A stretch of 64,000 nt of DNA from Serratia nematodiphila DZ0503SBS1 (GTDB lineage Bacteria > Pseudomonadota > Gammaproteobacteria > Enterobacterales > Enterobacteriaceae), in the NCBI RefSeq assembly GCF_000738675.1, contig NZ_JPUX01000002.1, positions 682,001 to 746,000 on the forward strand. The letters run 5' to 3'. The position numbers and the translations under genes are program-made. Positions 1 to 9,264 of the stretch are shown here, piece after piece. Below the pieces are notes generated by a model. It saw only the letters and a program-made list of their open reading frames with translations. It did not search any database and had not been told where the DNA came from. The number at the start of each line of letters is the position of its first letter. The first letter of the stretch is position 1.

Positions 1-80
1 ACGTGGCTGTTTTGCACCGGCTCCCATTGCAGGCGGTAGCCACGGCGGAATACCGGGGTATGTTCAGGGTTCAGCGTCAT
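1..80 (-). CDS. pqqD: PqqD, PQQ peptide chaperone (N-terminal part, cut by window edge)
   Basis: The first 26 codons, beginning [20 protein letters not shown], match the start of PqqD, the small protein that holds the PqqA precursor peptide for the radical-SAM enzyme PqqE. Its ATG shares one base with the pqqC stop (TAATG), so the two are probably translationally coupled. The rest of the gene, and the expected pqqE, lie beyond base 1. Assignment rests on position in the pqqABCD order plus this short N-terminus. Confidence 0.85.
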   Translation of the reverse strand, partial: MTLNPEHTPVFRRGYRLQWEPVQNSH

Positions 81-835
81 TACACCAGCCTCTGGTTGTG
101 CCAGACCCGCGCGGCGGTCACGCTGTGGTAAGGCGGGCGGTTCAGGGTATAGGCCATGCTCATGGCGTCCAGCATGCTCCACAGAATGTCCAGCTTGAAC
201 TGCAGGATCTCCAGCATGCGCTGCTGCTTTTCAACGGTATCGCAATAGTCCAGCGCCAGCGCCAGGCCGTGTTCCACGTCGCGGTTGGCCTGGCCGAGGC
301 GGCTGCGAAAATAGTCGTAACCGGCGGCGTCGATCCACGGATAGTGCTGCGGCCAGCTGTCGAGGCGCGACTGGTGGATCTGCGGCGCGAACAATTCGGT
401 CAGCGAGCTGCAGGCCGCTTCCTGCCAGCAGGCGCGGCGCGCGAAGTTGACGTAGGCGTCCACCGCAAAGCGCACGCCGGGCAGCACCAGCTGTTCAGAA
501 AGCAGGGCGTCGCGCTGCAGGCCGACGGCCTCGCCGAGGCGCAGCCAGGCCTCGATGCCGCCTTCGCTGCCGCCGTAGCCGTCGTGATCCAGGATGCGCT
601 GCACCCATTTACGGCGGGTTTCCGGCTGCGGGCAGTTGGCCATGATCGCCGCATCCTTGATCGGAATGCTGGTCTGGTAGTAGAAGCGGTTGGCCACCCA
701 GCCCTGGATCTGCTCGCGGGTCGCTTCGCCGTTGTGCATCGCGATGTGATACGGGTGATGGATATGATAATAAGCGCCTTTGGCGCGCAGCGCCGCTTCA
801 AATGCCTGCGGCGTCAGGGGGCGTGGTTGCGTCAT
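80..835 (-). CDS. pqqC: PqqC, pyrroloquinoline-quinone synthase
   Basis: PqqC catalyses the last step of PQQ biosynthesis, the oxygen-dependent ring closure and eight-electron oxidation of AHQQ in the cytoplasm. The 251-residue product is the usual length and has the all-helical, TenA-like fold signature, with the opening [20 protein letters not shown] and the [11 protein letters not shown] segment. It lies 9 bp after pqqB and overlaps pqqD by one base, as expected for one polycistronic unit. No truncation or frameshift is seen. Confidence 0.97.
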   Translation of the reverse strand: MTQPRPLTPQAFEAALRAKGAYYHIHHPYHIAMHNGEATREQIQGWVANRFYYQTSIPIKDAAIMANCPQPETRRKWVQRILDHDGYGGSEGGIEAWLRLGEAVGLQRDALLSEQLVLPGVRFAVDAYVNFARRACWQEAACSSLTELFAPQIHQSRLDSWPQHYPWIDAAGYDYFRSRLGQANRDVEHGLALALDYCDTVEKQQRMLEILQFKLDILWSMLDAMSMAYTLNRPPYHSVTAARVWHNQRLV

Positions 836-844
836 GGCGATTCC

Positions 845-1756
845 CTACAGTTCGATATTCATGCCGTCCCAGCTCACTTCGATGCCGGCGGCGGTCAGGC
901 TCTGCCGTTCCGCGGAGTCTTCATTGAGGATCGGGTTGGTATTGTTAATGTGGATCAGGATCTTGCGTTTGGCGGGCAAGGCGCTGAGCAGGGCCGCCAG
1001 CCCGTGCTCTTCCGCCAGCGCCAGGTGCCCCATGTCCTTGCCGGTATTGCGCCCCACGCCGGCGTTGGCCAGCTCATTGTCGCGCCACAGCGTGCCGTCG
1101 ATCAGCAGGCAATCCGCGCGGCGCAGCCAGGGCATCAGCGCCTCGTCCGGCTCACCCAGGCCCGGTGCGTACAGCAGACCGGCCCCGCGCGCGGTATCTT
1201 CGATAAACAGCGCCACGTTGTGGCCCGGCAGCGGGCGATCGCGGTACGGCGAATAGGGCGGCGCGTTGCTGAGCAGCGGAATGGCGGTGAAGCGCACGCT
1301 TGGGCAGACCGCCGTGCGGAACGGTTCGCCGGGCGTCACCGGGTGGTGAATCAACCCGCCGTTCCAGTGGGAGAGCATGGGAAACAGCGGGAAACCGGTG
1401 CTGAGATCGTCATGCACTTCAGGGGTGCACCAGACCTGATGCGGGCAGCCCTCACGCAAATTGAGCAAGCCCGCGCAGTGATCGATCTGGCTGTCGGTCA
1501 GCACGATCGCGCCGATGCCGGTGCCGCGCAGCACGTCGGGATTGTTCAATTCGGGCGAGGCCAGCAGCTGATGGCAAATGTCCGGGGAAACGTTGCACAG
1601 CACCCAGTTTTTACCGTCATCGCTGACGGCGATGGAGGACTGCGTGCGGCGCGTGGCGGTGATGCTGTGGTCGCGAACGCCGCGGCAGTTGTCGCAGTTG
1701 CAATTCCACTGGGGAAAGCCGCCGCCCGCTGCCGAGCCGAGAACTTTTATCTGCAT
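845..1756 (-). CDS. pqqB: PqqB, metallo-beta-lactamase-fold PQQ biosynthesis protein
   Basis: The 303-residue product starts [20 protein letters not shown], the diagnostic N-terminus of PqqB, with clustered cysteines (CNCDNC) and the [16 protein letters not shown] metal-site region. PqqB is a metallo-beta-lactamase-fold protein thought to hydroxylate the tyrosine of the precursor before PqqC acts; its exact role is still debated in the literature. It sits 58 bp downstream of pqqA and just upstream of pqqC in the same direction. Confidence 0.97.
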   Translation of the reverse strand: MQIKVLGSAAGGGFPQWNCNCDNCRGVRDHSITATRRTQSSIAVSDDGKNWVLCNVSPDICHQLLASPELNNPDVLRGTGIGAIVLTDSQIDHCAGLLNLREGCPHQVWCTPEVHDDLSTGFPLFPMLSHWNGGLIHHPVTPGEPFRTAVCPSVRFTAIPLLSNAPPYSPYRDRPLPGHNVALFIEDTARGAGLLYAPGLGEPDEALMPWLRRADCLLIDGTLWRDNELANAGVGRNTGKDMGHLALAEEHGLAALLSALPAKRKILIHINNTNPILNEDSAERQSLTAAGIEVSWDGMNIEL

Positions 1757-1814
1757 GTCTGAACCAGAAAAAGAAGGAAAGAAATGCCCGCGCGAAAGGC
1801 GGGCAGACGGGCGA

Positions 1815-1892
1815 TTAACGGTTGGAAATGTACAGCGTCACTTCCAGCCCCAGGCGCAGGTCAACAAACTCAGGTTTTTGCCATAACAGCAT
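1815..1892 (-). CDS. pqqA: PqqA, PQQ precursor peptide
   Basis: A 25-codon ORF encodes [20 protein letters not shown] followed by YISNR. Glu17 and Tyr21 form the E-x3-Y motif whose side chains are cross-linked by PqqE and become the PQQ skeleton. An AGAGGG ribosome-binding site lies about 8 bases before the ATG. As first gene of pqqABCD it is the peptide substrate of the pathway. The upstream 104 bp carry a strong hairpin and then the glucose dehydrogenase gene. Confidence 0.95.
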   Translation of the reverse strand: MLLWQKPEFVDLRLGLEVTLYISNR

Positions 1893-1962
1893 GATGTTTA
1901 CCCTCTTTATGTAAAGTAACGGCAGCTAAGCCAAAAAATCCGTTCTATTCCGGCTCAATTCA

Positions 1963-1986
1963 GGGAGATATCATCAGATATCTCCC
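1963..1986 (-). promoter_or_regulatory. Perfect 10-bp hairpin between glucose dehydrogenase gene and pqqA
   Basis: GGGAGATATC and GATATCTCCC are exact inverted repeats with a 4-base loop, placed 10 bp after the dehydrogenase stop codon and 70 bp before pqqA. No T-run follows on the minus strand, so it is either a weak terminator, a transcript-stabilising structure or an operator for the pqq promoter. The sequence alone does not decide. Confidence 0.5.
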
Positions 1987-1996
1987 TTATTCACTA

Positions 1997-3421
1997 CTAC
2001 TGCCCGGTATATTCAAAGACCAGAATCGAACCGGGGTTGCTGTGATCGTGCGTAGGATGGTTGGTTTCATCCATAACGTTGCCAAAATTATCTGTCGCTA
2101 CATAGATTTTCCGCGTATCAGGGCTCACCAACACCGTACGGTAACGATTCGCGGTGTGGAAATATTTAATCACATCCCCCTGCACATCCTTCTTATCCGC
2201 ATTTAACGGCACTCGGTACAATGCCCCCATTTTCATGGAAGTGATAATAACCGAGTTGCGCCAAGCTTTTATCACGCCATTCTCAGGATAATACGCAATG
2301 CTGGAAGGCGCGATTGTCGGCCAACACATATAGGATGAATCGCCCTGGCAACTGGCGTTGTTATAAGTAAACCCTTCTCTTACGGTAAAGAAGGTTTTCA
2401 ACGGCGCTTTGAAATCAGGTGCGCTCCATTCGGTCTCTTTCTGGATCGGTACGCCCGCCGGGATATGGTTCGGATCCCATTGCAGAGACGGGCAATTTTT
2501 AGCCTCGGAGTAGTTCGCGTAAACATATGCTTGATCGTCGCGATAGCCTGCGACATGAGGCCAGCCATAGTTGCCGCCGGCTTCGAGGATATTCAACTCA
2601 TCGTCGGATGAAGGCCCTTGTTCTGTGGCGTACAGCGTATTGCCGACGAAAACGAGACCTTGCGGATTACGGTGACCGTAGGTGAAAAGATGGCTTTTTA
2701 TCCCGTGAATCACCGGATTATCACTTGGAACAGTGCCGTCGACATTTAAGCGAATGACTTTACCGGCGTAAGAGGAATAATCTTTTTTAGCCAGCTCGGC
2801 TTCGGTCGGGATTCGCTGAGCGTCAATTTTCTTGCAGAAATTGGCACCCTGGTTGTGGCCCTGCTCGCCGATCGTGTAATACAACTTGCCATCAGGCCCA
2901 AAACGCAGGCGCCCGCCGTTATGATCGTTGCCTGCCGGGAAACCCGCCAGAATTTCTTTCTCATTCCCCAGTTTTTTGGTTTTCTCGTCGTACTCGAAAC
3001 GGACGATTTTTGCGTGCTCGTCATTGCCATTCATATAGGTATAGGAGGCGTAGACATAGTTATCCCCTCCCGGCTTCATGAAGTTCGGGGACAGCGCCAG
3101 CCCCAATACCCCTTCATGCTGCGGCCCGACATGCACGCCGTCAATCTTGATCGCCACCTGCTTTTCACCCGTTTGCGGGTTGATACGAACGATTGACGCA
3201 GCCTTGCGCTCCGTCACCCAGAGGTCGCCATCCGGCCCCCAAATCATGTCCCAGGGCGCATCAAGCCCATTAATCAAAACATGGGCCTTGAAAGGTTCTG
3301 CCGTTTGAACAACCGCTTGTTCCCCTTTCGGCGAGTGAGAAGTATCCGCTGCATAGGCCATACCGCAGGTCATCAGAGATATGGCAATCGCGTTGAACAT
3401 CACACTGAATTTGTTATTCAT
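1997..3421 (-). CDS. Soluble PQQ-dependent glucose/aldose dehydrogenase (GdhB type)
   Basis: The 474-residue protein resembles Acinetobacter soluble glucose dehydrogenase (s-GDH, a six-bladed beta-propeller) along its whole length. A Sec signal peptide ends near MAYAADT, so it acts in the periplasm. Visible active-site landmarks are DHNGGRL (His167, the likely catalytic base), GHRNPQGL (Arg251, PQQ contact) and EQGPSSDDE (residues 267-275, calcium/PQQ region). It would oxidise glucose or other aldoses to lactones with PQQ and Ca2+. A GGGAAATT ribosome site precedes the ATG. The pqq operon follows directly downstream, giving a coherent cofactor-apoenzyme locus. The true sugar substrate is not determined by sequence. 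Confidence 0.9.
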   Translation of the reverse strand: MNNKFSVMFNAIAISLMTCGMAYAADTSHSPKGEQAVVQTAEPFKAHVLINGLDAPWDMIWGPDGDLWVTERKAASIVRINPQTGEKQVAIKIDGVHVGPQHEGVLGLALSPNFMKPGGDNYVYASYTYMNGNDEHAKIVRFEYDEKTKKLGNEKEILAGFPAGNDHNGGRLRFGPDGKLYYTIGEQGHNQGANFCKKIDAQRIPTEAELAKKDYSSYAGKVIRLNVDGTVPSDNPVIHGIKSHLFTYGHRNPQGLVFVGNTLYATEQGPSSDDELNILEAGGNYGWPHVAGYRDDQAYVYANYSEAKNCPSLQWDPNHIPAGVPIQKETEWSAPDFKAPLKTFFTVREGFTYNNASCQGDSSYMCWPTIAPSSIAYYPENGVIKAWRNSVIITSMKMGALYRVPLNADKKDVQGDVIKYFHTANRYRTVLVSPDTRKIYVATDNFGNVMDETNHPTHDHSNPGSILVFEYTGQ

Positions 3422-3528
3422 AATTTCCCATCCTATGCCCAGAAACTTTTATGGATGAATATAAATAAAAAAGGCCAAATTTAGATTTAGGCTCAATCAC
3501 GGATATTTTCGTGGTAAAGGAAACGATA

Positions 3529-3569
3529 TTGGCATGATGCATACGTGTTCAGCATCGTCGTCATGCCAA
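3529..3569. repeat. Interrupted inverted repeat between ycaC and dehydrogenase gene
   Basis: TTGGCATGA (3529-3537) and TCATGCCAA (3561-3569) are perfect 9-bp inverted arms with an inner GATGC/GCATC pair. The structure sits in the 186-bp gap between two genes read leftward. It lacks a T-run, so it may be a transcript-end structure or a repressor site. Confidence 0.4.
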
Positions 3570-3607
3570 ATTACCTTCCCACTAACATCCATTGAGAATG
3601 GTCAATA

Positions 3608-4231
3608 TCACTTCCCATTCATTTTATCAAAACTGGTCATCAGGTTACGGTAATCCGGAATATGCGTAGAGAACAGCTTGCCCAAGCCTTCAATATCATT
3701 ACGCCAGTCACGATGCAATTCGCAGGCAACGCCAAACCAGGTCATTAACTGCGCACCGGCCTGAGACATTCTATCCCATGCGGAATGACGCGTGATTTCA
3801 TTGAAGGTTCCCGATGCATCAGTCACGACAAATACATCAAAACCTTCTTCTAGCGCTGACAACGCAGGAAATGCGACGCAAACCTCCGTAACGACCCCGG
3901 CGATAATCAATTGCTTTTTACCGGTGGCTTTGACGGCTTTAACAAAATCGTCATTATCCCAAGCGTTGATATTACCAGGGCGGGGAATAAACGGAGCGTC
4001 GGGGAAGATTTCTTTTAATTCAGGCACTAATGGGCCGTTCGGGCCAATCTCAAAACTGGTTGTTAACACCGTAGGCAAATTGAAGTATTTTGCCAGATCG
4101 GCAAGCGCCAGAACGTTATTCTTGAATTTGTCGGGATCGATATCACGGACGAGTGAAAGCAACCCCGTTTGATGGTCGACCAATAGCACAGCGGCATCAT
4201 TTTTATCAAGGCGAACATATTTCTTTGACAT
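3608..4231 (-). CDS. ycaC: YcaC-type isochorismatase-family hydrolase
   Basis: The 207-residue product is very close to E. coli YcaC (208 aa), including MSKKYVRLDKNDAAVLLVDH at the N-terminus and VVTEVCVAFPAL around the catalytic Cys118. Asp19 and Arg84 fill the other expected active-site positions. YcaC forms ring-shaped oligomers and belongs to the cysteine hydrolases; its physiological substrate is unknown. AAGGAG lies just before the ATG. It reads toward the glucose dehydrogenase gene but is separated by 186 bp and a hairpin. A more distant paralogue lies at 21,612-22,193. Confidence 0.93.
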   Translation of the reverse strand: MSKKYVRLDKNDAAVLLVDHQTGLLSLVRDIDPDKFKNNVLALADLAKYFNLPTVLTTSFEIGPNGPLVPELKEIFPDAPFIPRPGNINAWDNDDFVKAVKATGKKQLIIAGVVTEVCVAFPALSALEEGFDVFVVTDASGTFNEITRHSAWDRMSQAGAQLMTWFGVACELHRDWRNDIEGLGKLFSTHIPDYRNLMTSFDKMNGK

Positions 4232-4703
4232 ATCTCACTCCTTCAAATGGACTGAACGGACTGGGCACAGTACTACAGCGTTAAGGCAAGCTGAAAGATG
4301 ACAAAGCATAGAATCAATTTTAGTCTCTTTCAGCAGAGAAGCAAATTGAAGACACAAAATCGGAATATTAACAAAAAGCTGATTAAATAACCCACTTCAT
4401 CAATCATTTACCTCCCCCTGAAACAAAATTGAATTGTCTTGTGAATAAATTTGAAAGAAAATCAACGTTTTCTTATATAACCAGGGGAGGTTATCAGCTC
4501 TTAAAATCCGGTAAAAATTGACAAAAACATTTAAAAATCAAATTGTTACCTTTCCATGATCGCCATGTGAATTTCACTGTTTTCAGTCTAATGGAGAGCG
4601 TCCTTTTTAATAGGGTTAAACGTGCCATTTTTTTTGCTCAAAGTGACAAGGCATCAAAAGCAAAAGGGGCAATCACCAGACGTCAATTAAAATTAGAATT
4701 TAA
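4232..4703. other. AT-rich gap with no supported gene
   Basis: About 470 bp between ycaC and the small AraC-type regulator. It presumably holds the ycaC promoter and the regulator's 3' end. I see no credible coding sequence, tRNA or strong terminator in it. Confidence 0.5.
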
Positions 4704-5162
4704 CTATATTAATAATTTACGCATTCCCTCCATGGCAGAGACCCGCATGGCGGGATTCATGGAGGTCGTTGAACAATGGCTGTTATTAATCAATGCCGGA
4801 AAAGAAACCGTGCCGTTTCTGCTTAACCGACGAATAACACCGGGTGAAAGCGTGAATGTTTTATCAATCACTCGGCTAAATGCCTGTTGACTATTGAAGC
4901 CTAACATAAAAGCAATATCAATTATTGGTATATCCGTTTCCGTCAAAGCATAGTACGCAAAGAGCGCCCTTCTCTCTCTGACATAACCGCCCAGGTTGAT
5001 ACCGGCCCGCATTTTAAACACTCGCTGCAGATGCCATTTAGAATAACCTGACTTTCTGGATATGGCATCAATACTCAAATCCCCACCTAAGTTATTATCA
5101 ATCCAAATAATAATTTCTCGAACGACGCGCTCGCTGATCTTTCCGTTAAATTCGTCAGACAT
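4704..5162 (-). CDS. Small AraC-family activator, SoxS/MarA-like
   Basis: The product is about 152 residues from MSDEFNGK and consists of two helix-turn-helix units and a short tail, with no effector-binding domain. The segments AISRKSGYSKWHLQRVFK and IIDIAFMLGFNSQQAFSRV line up with both DNA-reading helices of SoxS, MarA and RamA, which activate stress and efflux genes. I prefer the ATG at 5162 over the upstream in-frame ATG at 5177 because AGGAGGGAG, a strong ribosome site, overlaps the upstream one. Roughly 40 C-terminal residues exceed the usual family length. It is likely controlled by its own abundance rather than by a ligand. Confidence 0.8.
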   Translation of the reverse strand: MSDEFNGKISERVVREIIIWIDNNLGGDLSIDAISRKSGYSKWHLQRVFKMRAGINLGGYVRERRALFAYYALTETDIPIIDIAFMLGFNSQQAFSRVIDKTFTLSPGVIRRLSRNGTVSFPALINNSHCSTTSMNPAMRVSAMEGMRKLLI

Positions 5163-5608
5163 CTTCTCCCTCCTCATTTAATTAACTTCATTGCACAAAT
5201 AACCAATGGCAGAAAAAGAATGTGCTGTCAAATTATCCCGCAACCTGTCACTCACAGCCAATTGAGTGACGCCCAAAGCAAATTCCGGTTTAAATAATTA
5301 TCATCACGGCGGTTTACTTAAGCCCCTTAAAACAATCCCCCCTTGTATTACATAAGAGAACTTAATGACATCAGAAACATCATCTGATAAATCCCCGTTC
5401 AAGCGATGCAATCAACTATAATTTATGATATTTACATCTTAAGAAGGAACCTATCTCTTATCATTATAGGATGATGGCTTACGGCGCAGAGGAAAAGGAG
5501 TGCAGCTTTAATAGAAGACAATAGGAACATTCCCAGTCAGACAGTCATTTTTTAGGCAATGTGAGAAAAATAAACGTTAACGGACAACGTAAAATGGAGA
5601 GCGGTGCA
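5163..5608. other. Divergent regulator spacer
   Basis: About 445 bp between two divergently read AraC-type genes, AT-rich, presumably containing both promoters. No gene or clear operator motif was recognised. Confidence 0.5.
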
Positions 5609-6577
5609 ATGCGAAAGGACAAGTCCTCCTTATTTAACTGGTCAACTGCCGGCATGCTTGCAGAAGAGCGGCTGAGTGAATTTGATCGCCTGCTGAAACA
5701 AAGCCTGATCAGCGTTACAACCACCATCGACGATCACTCCCGCTTCTGGTGCCATCTGTCAACGCTCAAGGCCGGGCAATTCTCCATTACTGACATTAAT
5801 GGTTCAGCCAAACGCTCACAGCGTGACAGAAAGAATATTCTACGTAGCGCCAGCGACGAATACCACCTCGTGTATGCCGGCGCCACATGGCGATTTATTA
5901 ATCGATACGGCCAAGAGATCACCGTGCCTGCGGGAAGCGCAATCTTGCTCGATACGCGCAAGGAATATATTTCACTTTTGCCGGAGGGTTTCCTTAATCG
6001 CACGCTGGCTTTGCCTGCTGAATGGCTCAACACCTGGGTCGCCAATCCCGAAAAAATGATCGAACAAAACCTGAGCGAGCTTTCAGGCTGGGGGAAAGTA
6101 TTAGCCGCCTATCTGGAACAGATTTCTCCGCCTTATCTGAGCACAATCGACTTTCAACCGCCAATGATATTGGATCAAATCGGTATGCTGCTCTCGCTGC
6201 TCTATCACGATTTGGTTAGCGAAGATGCCTTGTCCCGCAAATTTAGCCGCGATAGAAATTATCAGAAAATCGTGGAAAGTCTGCATCAAAGACACATGAA
6301 TTTAGTTCTGACCGCAACGGATATCGCGCGAGAGGTCGGCATTTCAACCAGAACATTACACCGCGTGATGGCCAATCAAGGCACCAGTTTCGGCCAGGCG
6401 TTAATCAACTACCGCGCCAACTCCGCATTACGTATGCTCAATACCGAAGAATTTGACGAACTCTCCATCGCAGATATCGCCAAACGGGCAGGCTTTGTCG
6501 ATGTTTCACACTTCAATCGCGTGTGTAAAACCTATTTTGGCGAGTCTCCCGGCAAGATCAGGAAGAAACGCCCTTAA
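5609..6577 (+). CDS. AraC-family transcriptional regulator with N-terminal sensor domain
   Basis: About 322 residues. The N-terminal ~200 residues resemble the AraC-binding-like domain of FeaR-type regulators (HLVYAGATWRFINRYGQEIT, then PAGSAILLDT), and the C-terminal ~100 carry two helix-turn-helices (ATDIAREVGISTRTLHRVMA and SIADIAKRAGFVDVSHFNRV). I chose the ATG at 5609 because GGAGAG lies 7 bases before it; starts at 5561 and 5594 are also open but have poorer ribosome sites. Ligand and targets are unknown. It reads away from the SoxS-like gene and converges on the hypothetical gene at 6,638. Confidence 0.85.
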   Translation: MRKDKSSLFNWSTAGMLAEERLSEFDRLLKQSLISVTTTIDDHSRFWCHLSTLKAGQFSITDINGSAKRSQRDRKNILRSASDEYHLVYAGATWRFINRYGQEITVPAGSAILLDTRKEYISLLPEGFLNRTLALPAEWLNTWVANPEKMIEQNLSELSGWGKVLAAYLEQISPPYLSTIDFQPPMILDQIGMLLSLLYHDLVSEDALSRKFSRDRNYQKIVESLHQRHMNLVLTATDIAREVGISTRTLHRVMANQGTSFGQALINYRANSALRMLNTEEFDELSIADIAKRAGFVDVSHFNRVCKTYFGESPGKIRKKRP

Positions 6578-6637
6578 GCGAATCAAAGTGTGAGCATTAA
6601 CGCGCGCCTTGCAGGCCGGCGAGCTCACCATGTTGCA

Positions 6638-7735
6638 TTACGCCGTAGCGTTGGGCAGGCGCACGGTCACGCGGTTATTGGCCGTGGGCAGCTGCAGCGG
6701 CGCTTCCTGCCAGCTCACCGCGATAACCAAGACCGGCGGGGCCGGCACGCGCGGCTCACGCCCGTCGGGCCCCACGCTGTAGGCATCCCATTCAATCACG
6801 AACACGCCGCCGTCTTGCGGCTCGACCCGTTCAACGAAAAAGGTGGTGTCTGAACCACGCCCACCTGCAGGTTTGTGCGCATAAGAAAGCAGGCAGAACC
6901 ACTCGCCGGCGAAATAGAGGTGGTACAGGCCATCCACGATATGCTCACCGCGGAACTGGCAACCGCCGACGCTGAAGGCATCACCCGCCGGGGATTCCGC
7001 CACGCGTTCGAGATCGCACACGAAGCGCTCGGTCGGCCGGTTATCCAGCCACAACGCATAAGGCGGTGCGTGCAGCAGCGCGGCGGGATCGTCTGCATAG
7101 CGCAGATCGGGCGGCAACATCAAACGCGCCGCCAGCGCGCGGCCGCTGGGCAAGGTGATCTCCAGACGATCCGCCGGTTCCTCTATCCACTGCGGCACCC
7201 ACAGACCGCGCACCTGCCGCAACGGCGTGGCCTCCACCTGCCGACACTTCACCCGCAGCCGCGCCAGCGCCTCGGCGGAACCGGCGGCCAAGGCTCCCTG
7301 CTCACGATCGGTCAGCGCGGGCAGCGCGTACATCACCCGGGCGGCAGGCTCGTACACCGTCAGCCCCTCTCCCTCGCGGCTGCGGGTCGGGATCAGGCGC
7401 AACCTGCCGCCGTCCACGTCCTGTGGCTCGGCACAGGCGCCATGCACCATCGCCCCGTCGCGCAGCAGCAGCGTCCAAAAATTGGGGCCGCCCATGCCCA
7501 ACTCCCCCACGCCGCCAATCTGCCGATCGCTGTCGCCGGCGTGCGCCATTTCAATCGGCTGCGAATGCCAGTCGGTCTTGCGCCATTCTGCCGCCTCTGC
7601 GGGGTCTTGCGCGCCTTTAGCGGCGTACTTCACCCATTGCAGCACGGCAAACAGCGCGATGCACAGCACGCCGATAATCGGGTGATCCTGCCAAATCAAC
7701 ACCCAACCGACGATCAAAAGGGCCCAGGCGGCCAT
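6638..7735 (-). CDS. Hypothetical protein with two N-terminal membrane segments
   Basis: From the ATG at 7735 the product is about 365 residues. Two hydrophobic segments (AWALLIVGWVLIW and IGVLCIALFAVLQWV) are followed by a soluble region of about 300 residues with many beta-strand-like stretches and no motif I recognise. An AAAGGA sequence precedes this start; a longer reading from 7873 has no ribosome site and adds poorly conserved-looking residues. Composition is GC-rich like the backbone, so it is probably a resident gene. Function unknown; a membrane-anchored cytoplasmic or periplasmic domain is all that can be inferred. Confidence 0.7.
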   Translation of the reverse strand: MAAWALLIVGWVLIWQDHPIIGVLCIALFAVLQWVKYAAKGAQDPAEAAEWRKTDWHSQPIEMAHAGDSDRQIGGVGELGMGGPNFWTLLLRDGAMVHGACAEPQDVDGGRLRLIPTRSREGEGLTVYEPAARVMYALPALTDREQGALAAGSAEALARLRVKCRQVEATPLRQVRGLWVPQWIEEPADRLEITLPSGRALAARLMLPPDLRYADDPAALLHAPPYALWLDNRPTERFVCDLERVAESPAGDAFSVGGCQFRGEHIVDGLYHLYFAGEWFCLLSYAHKPAGGRGSDTTFFVERVEPQDGGVFVIEWDAYSVGPDGREPRVPAPPVLVIAVSWQEAPLQLPTANNRVTVRLPNATA

Positions 7736-8132
7736 GGCGATATCCTTTTCTAAGAGAAAACCGCCTGATTCTAGCGCAGGAAACGCAAGGGGTTGAAGCC
7801 TATGCCATGAATAATTAGCCGTTAGATAGAAAGGTAGTAATTTCAGCATTATTTCTGTGACTATGAAGATCACATAAATAACGCTTCACAGAGTGCTTTT
7901 AACGTAAAAAGATAACTCCCCGCATTTCAATATAACATTTACTCCTTGTAAAAAACTGGAAAATGAAAGCGAAAAAAAACCGCAATAATTTGTACACACT
8001 CCAATCATTGACTATGTTTAGATATACTATTTACATGTATCCAAACACACGCAAGCACACTTGCAGAAATTTAAAAAGTCCGTTTTTATCGGGCGATAAA
8101 ATATTTCATCAACAATATTCTGGGGAGCGACG
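7736..8132. other. AT-rich spacer
   Basis: About 400 bp between divergent genes. Contains runs of A/T and presumably promoters. No gene seen. Confidence 0.45.
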
Positions 8133-8497
8133 ATTAAAATCGTTACAGGCATTATCCTTATCTCTGTGGCCGCCTTTAGCGGCGCGTCCTACGTGGCCGA
8201 TGCAGAACCCACTACCGGCAGCGCGGAAGTAATGCCGGAACACGCGCACGCCGTGATGGAAAATGGCAGCCCGGCGCCGCAGCACGACGTCGCCGGCAAA
8301 TGCCGGAGTCGAAATATATCGGCATGAAGGTCAAAACCGATTACACCATCAACAGCTGCACCATGATGATGTCGGCCAAATCGATGTTCCCAACGCCAAA
8401 CGACAAACAGCCGATGGAACTGGCGACCGATCTCACCGCGCTGGGCCTGGCGGATTATGATGGTCAACCCGCGTGCTCTCCAGTTCGAATAAAATGA
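8133..8497 (+). pseudogene. Degraded secreted-protein gene (lost start codon and frameshift)
   Basis: A GGGGAGCGACG ribosome site is followed at the right spacing by ATT where ATG is expected, then by an open signal-peptide-like sequence (KIVTGIILISVAAFSGASYV). That frame ends soon after 8,300 (AGKCRSRNISA stop), while the +1 frame continues as PESKYIGMKVKTDYTINSC to 8,497. One missing base after the TGC codon near 8,303 would join them into a protein of about 120 residues. The family was not recognised. The reading as a pseudogene is an inference from these two coincident defects. Confidence 0.5.
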
Positions 8498-8590
8498 TGA
8501 GCAAAGAGATACACGGTAAGATGATGATAAAAAACAGTAATGGAATGAAAAACGGCGCGTTCCTTAACAGGAAGCACCGTCATAAAAGCA

Positions 8591-8809
8591 TTAAATCAGG
8601 CCAGAATTATATTTCTGGTTGAATTTATCTTCCGATTGGAACAGATAAATAATACCTTCGATAAAGCCGACAATCGCCGGGATCCCCGTCCAGCAGAACA
8701 GCAGGTAGAACAACCCCCACCACTTCATGCCCAGGTAAAACTTGTGAATGCCCAGCCCACCCAGGAAGATGGCCAGCAGGGCCGCCGCGAGCTTGTCTTT
8801 TCTGCTCAT
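8591..8809 (-). CDS. TM2-domain small membrane protein
   Basis: The 72-residue product starts MSRKDKLAAALLAIFLGGLG and has the TM2 hallmark: two transmembrane helices, a GIHKFYLG motif after the first, and a polar C-terminus. TM2 proteins are common small membrane proteins of unknown function. The start at 8809 has AAGGAGAAG about 8 bases upstream; a longer reading from 8911 lacks this. It is monocistronic, between the degraded gene and an intergenic stretch. Confidence 0.85.
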   Translation of the reverse strand: MSRKDKLAAALLAIFLGGLGIHKFYLGMKWWGLFYLLFCWTGIPAIVGFIEGIIYLFQSEDKFNQKYNSGLI

Positions 8810-9264
8810 AGTGCACTTCTCCTTACTTCTCACCGAACCACCGGCATGTCCAAAAACGGATGCCGCGCCACAGAGCGCCGCATCGCAATGCTTGAGGAGG
8901 AAAAAATTCACCCATCAAGGCTCAACAGGGGTAATTATAACAGTGATTAATTAAACGGTTGTTTAACCGGGGAAAGGCAGGAAAAAGACGTACGGCAAGA
9001 GGAGGAATATTCCTGCGGCGAAGGCTCAATGCTTTAATATCTTTTTGTTTTTAAATTAAATCATTCGCATACATTCATGACTATCACGCCAGCCGTTGAC
9101 GCCGCGCTAAGCGTGTTGCCTCTTCGGGGGCCAGATCCTGTCGACTATTTTATTTTCCCTGGTGACTTCCCACTGGCAATCTAGGTGACTCGCATTGATA
9201 GGATTCGCAGCGTCAGCCCGGACTAACAGCAATAAAATCGATCTTGAATAACGCGATGTCTATT
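8810..9264. other. Spacer with no supported gene
   Basis: About 455 bp containing the TM2 gene promoter. No coherent coding frame, RNA gene or strong hairpin was found. Confidence 0.4.

Noticed and set aside
98..1762. Long plus-strand frame opposite pqqB and pqqC
   Set aside because: It mirrors the strongly biased third-codon positions of real minus-strand genes, lacks recognisable domains and has no ribosome site.
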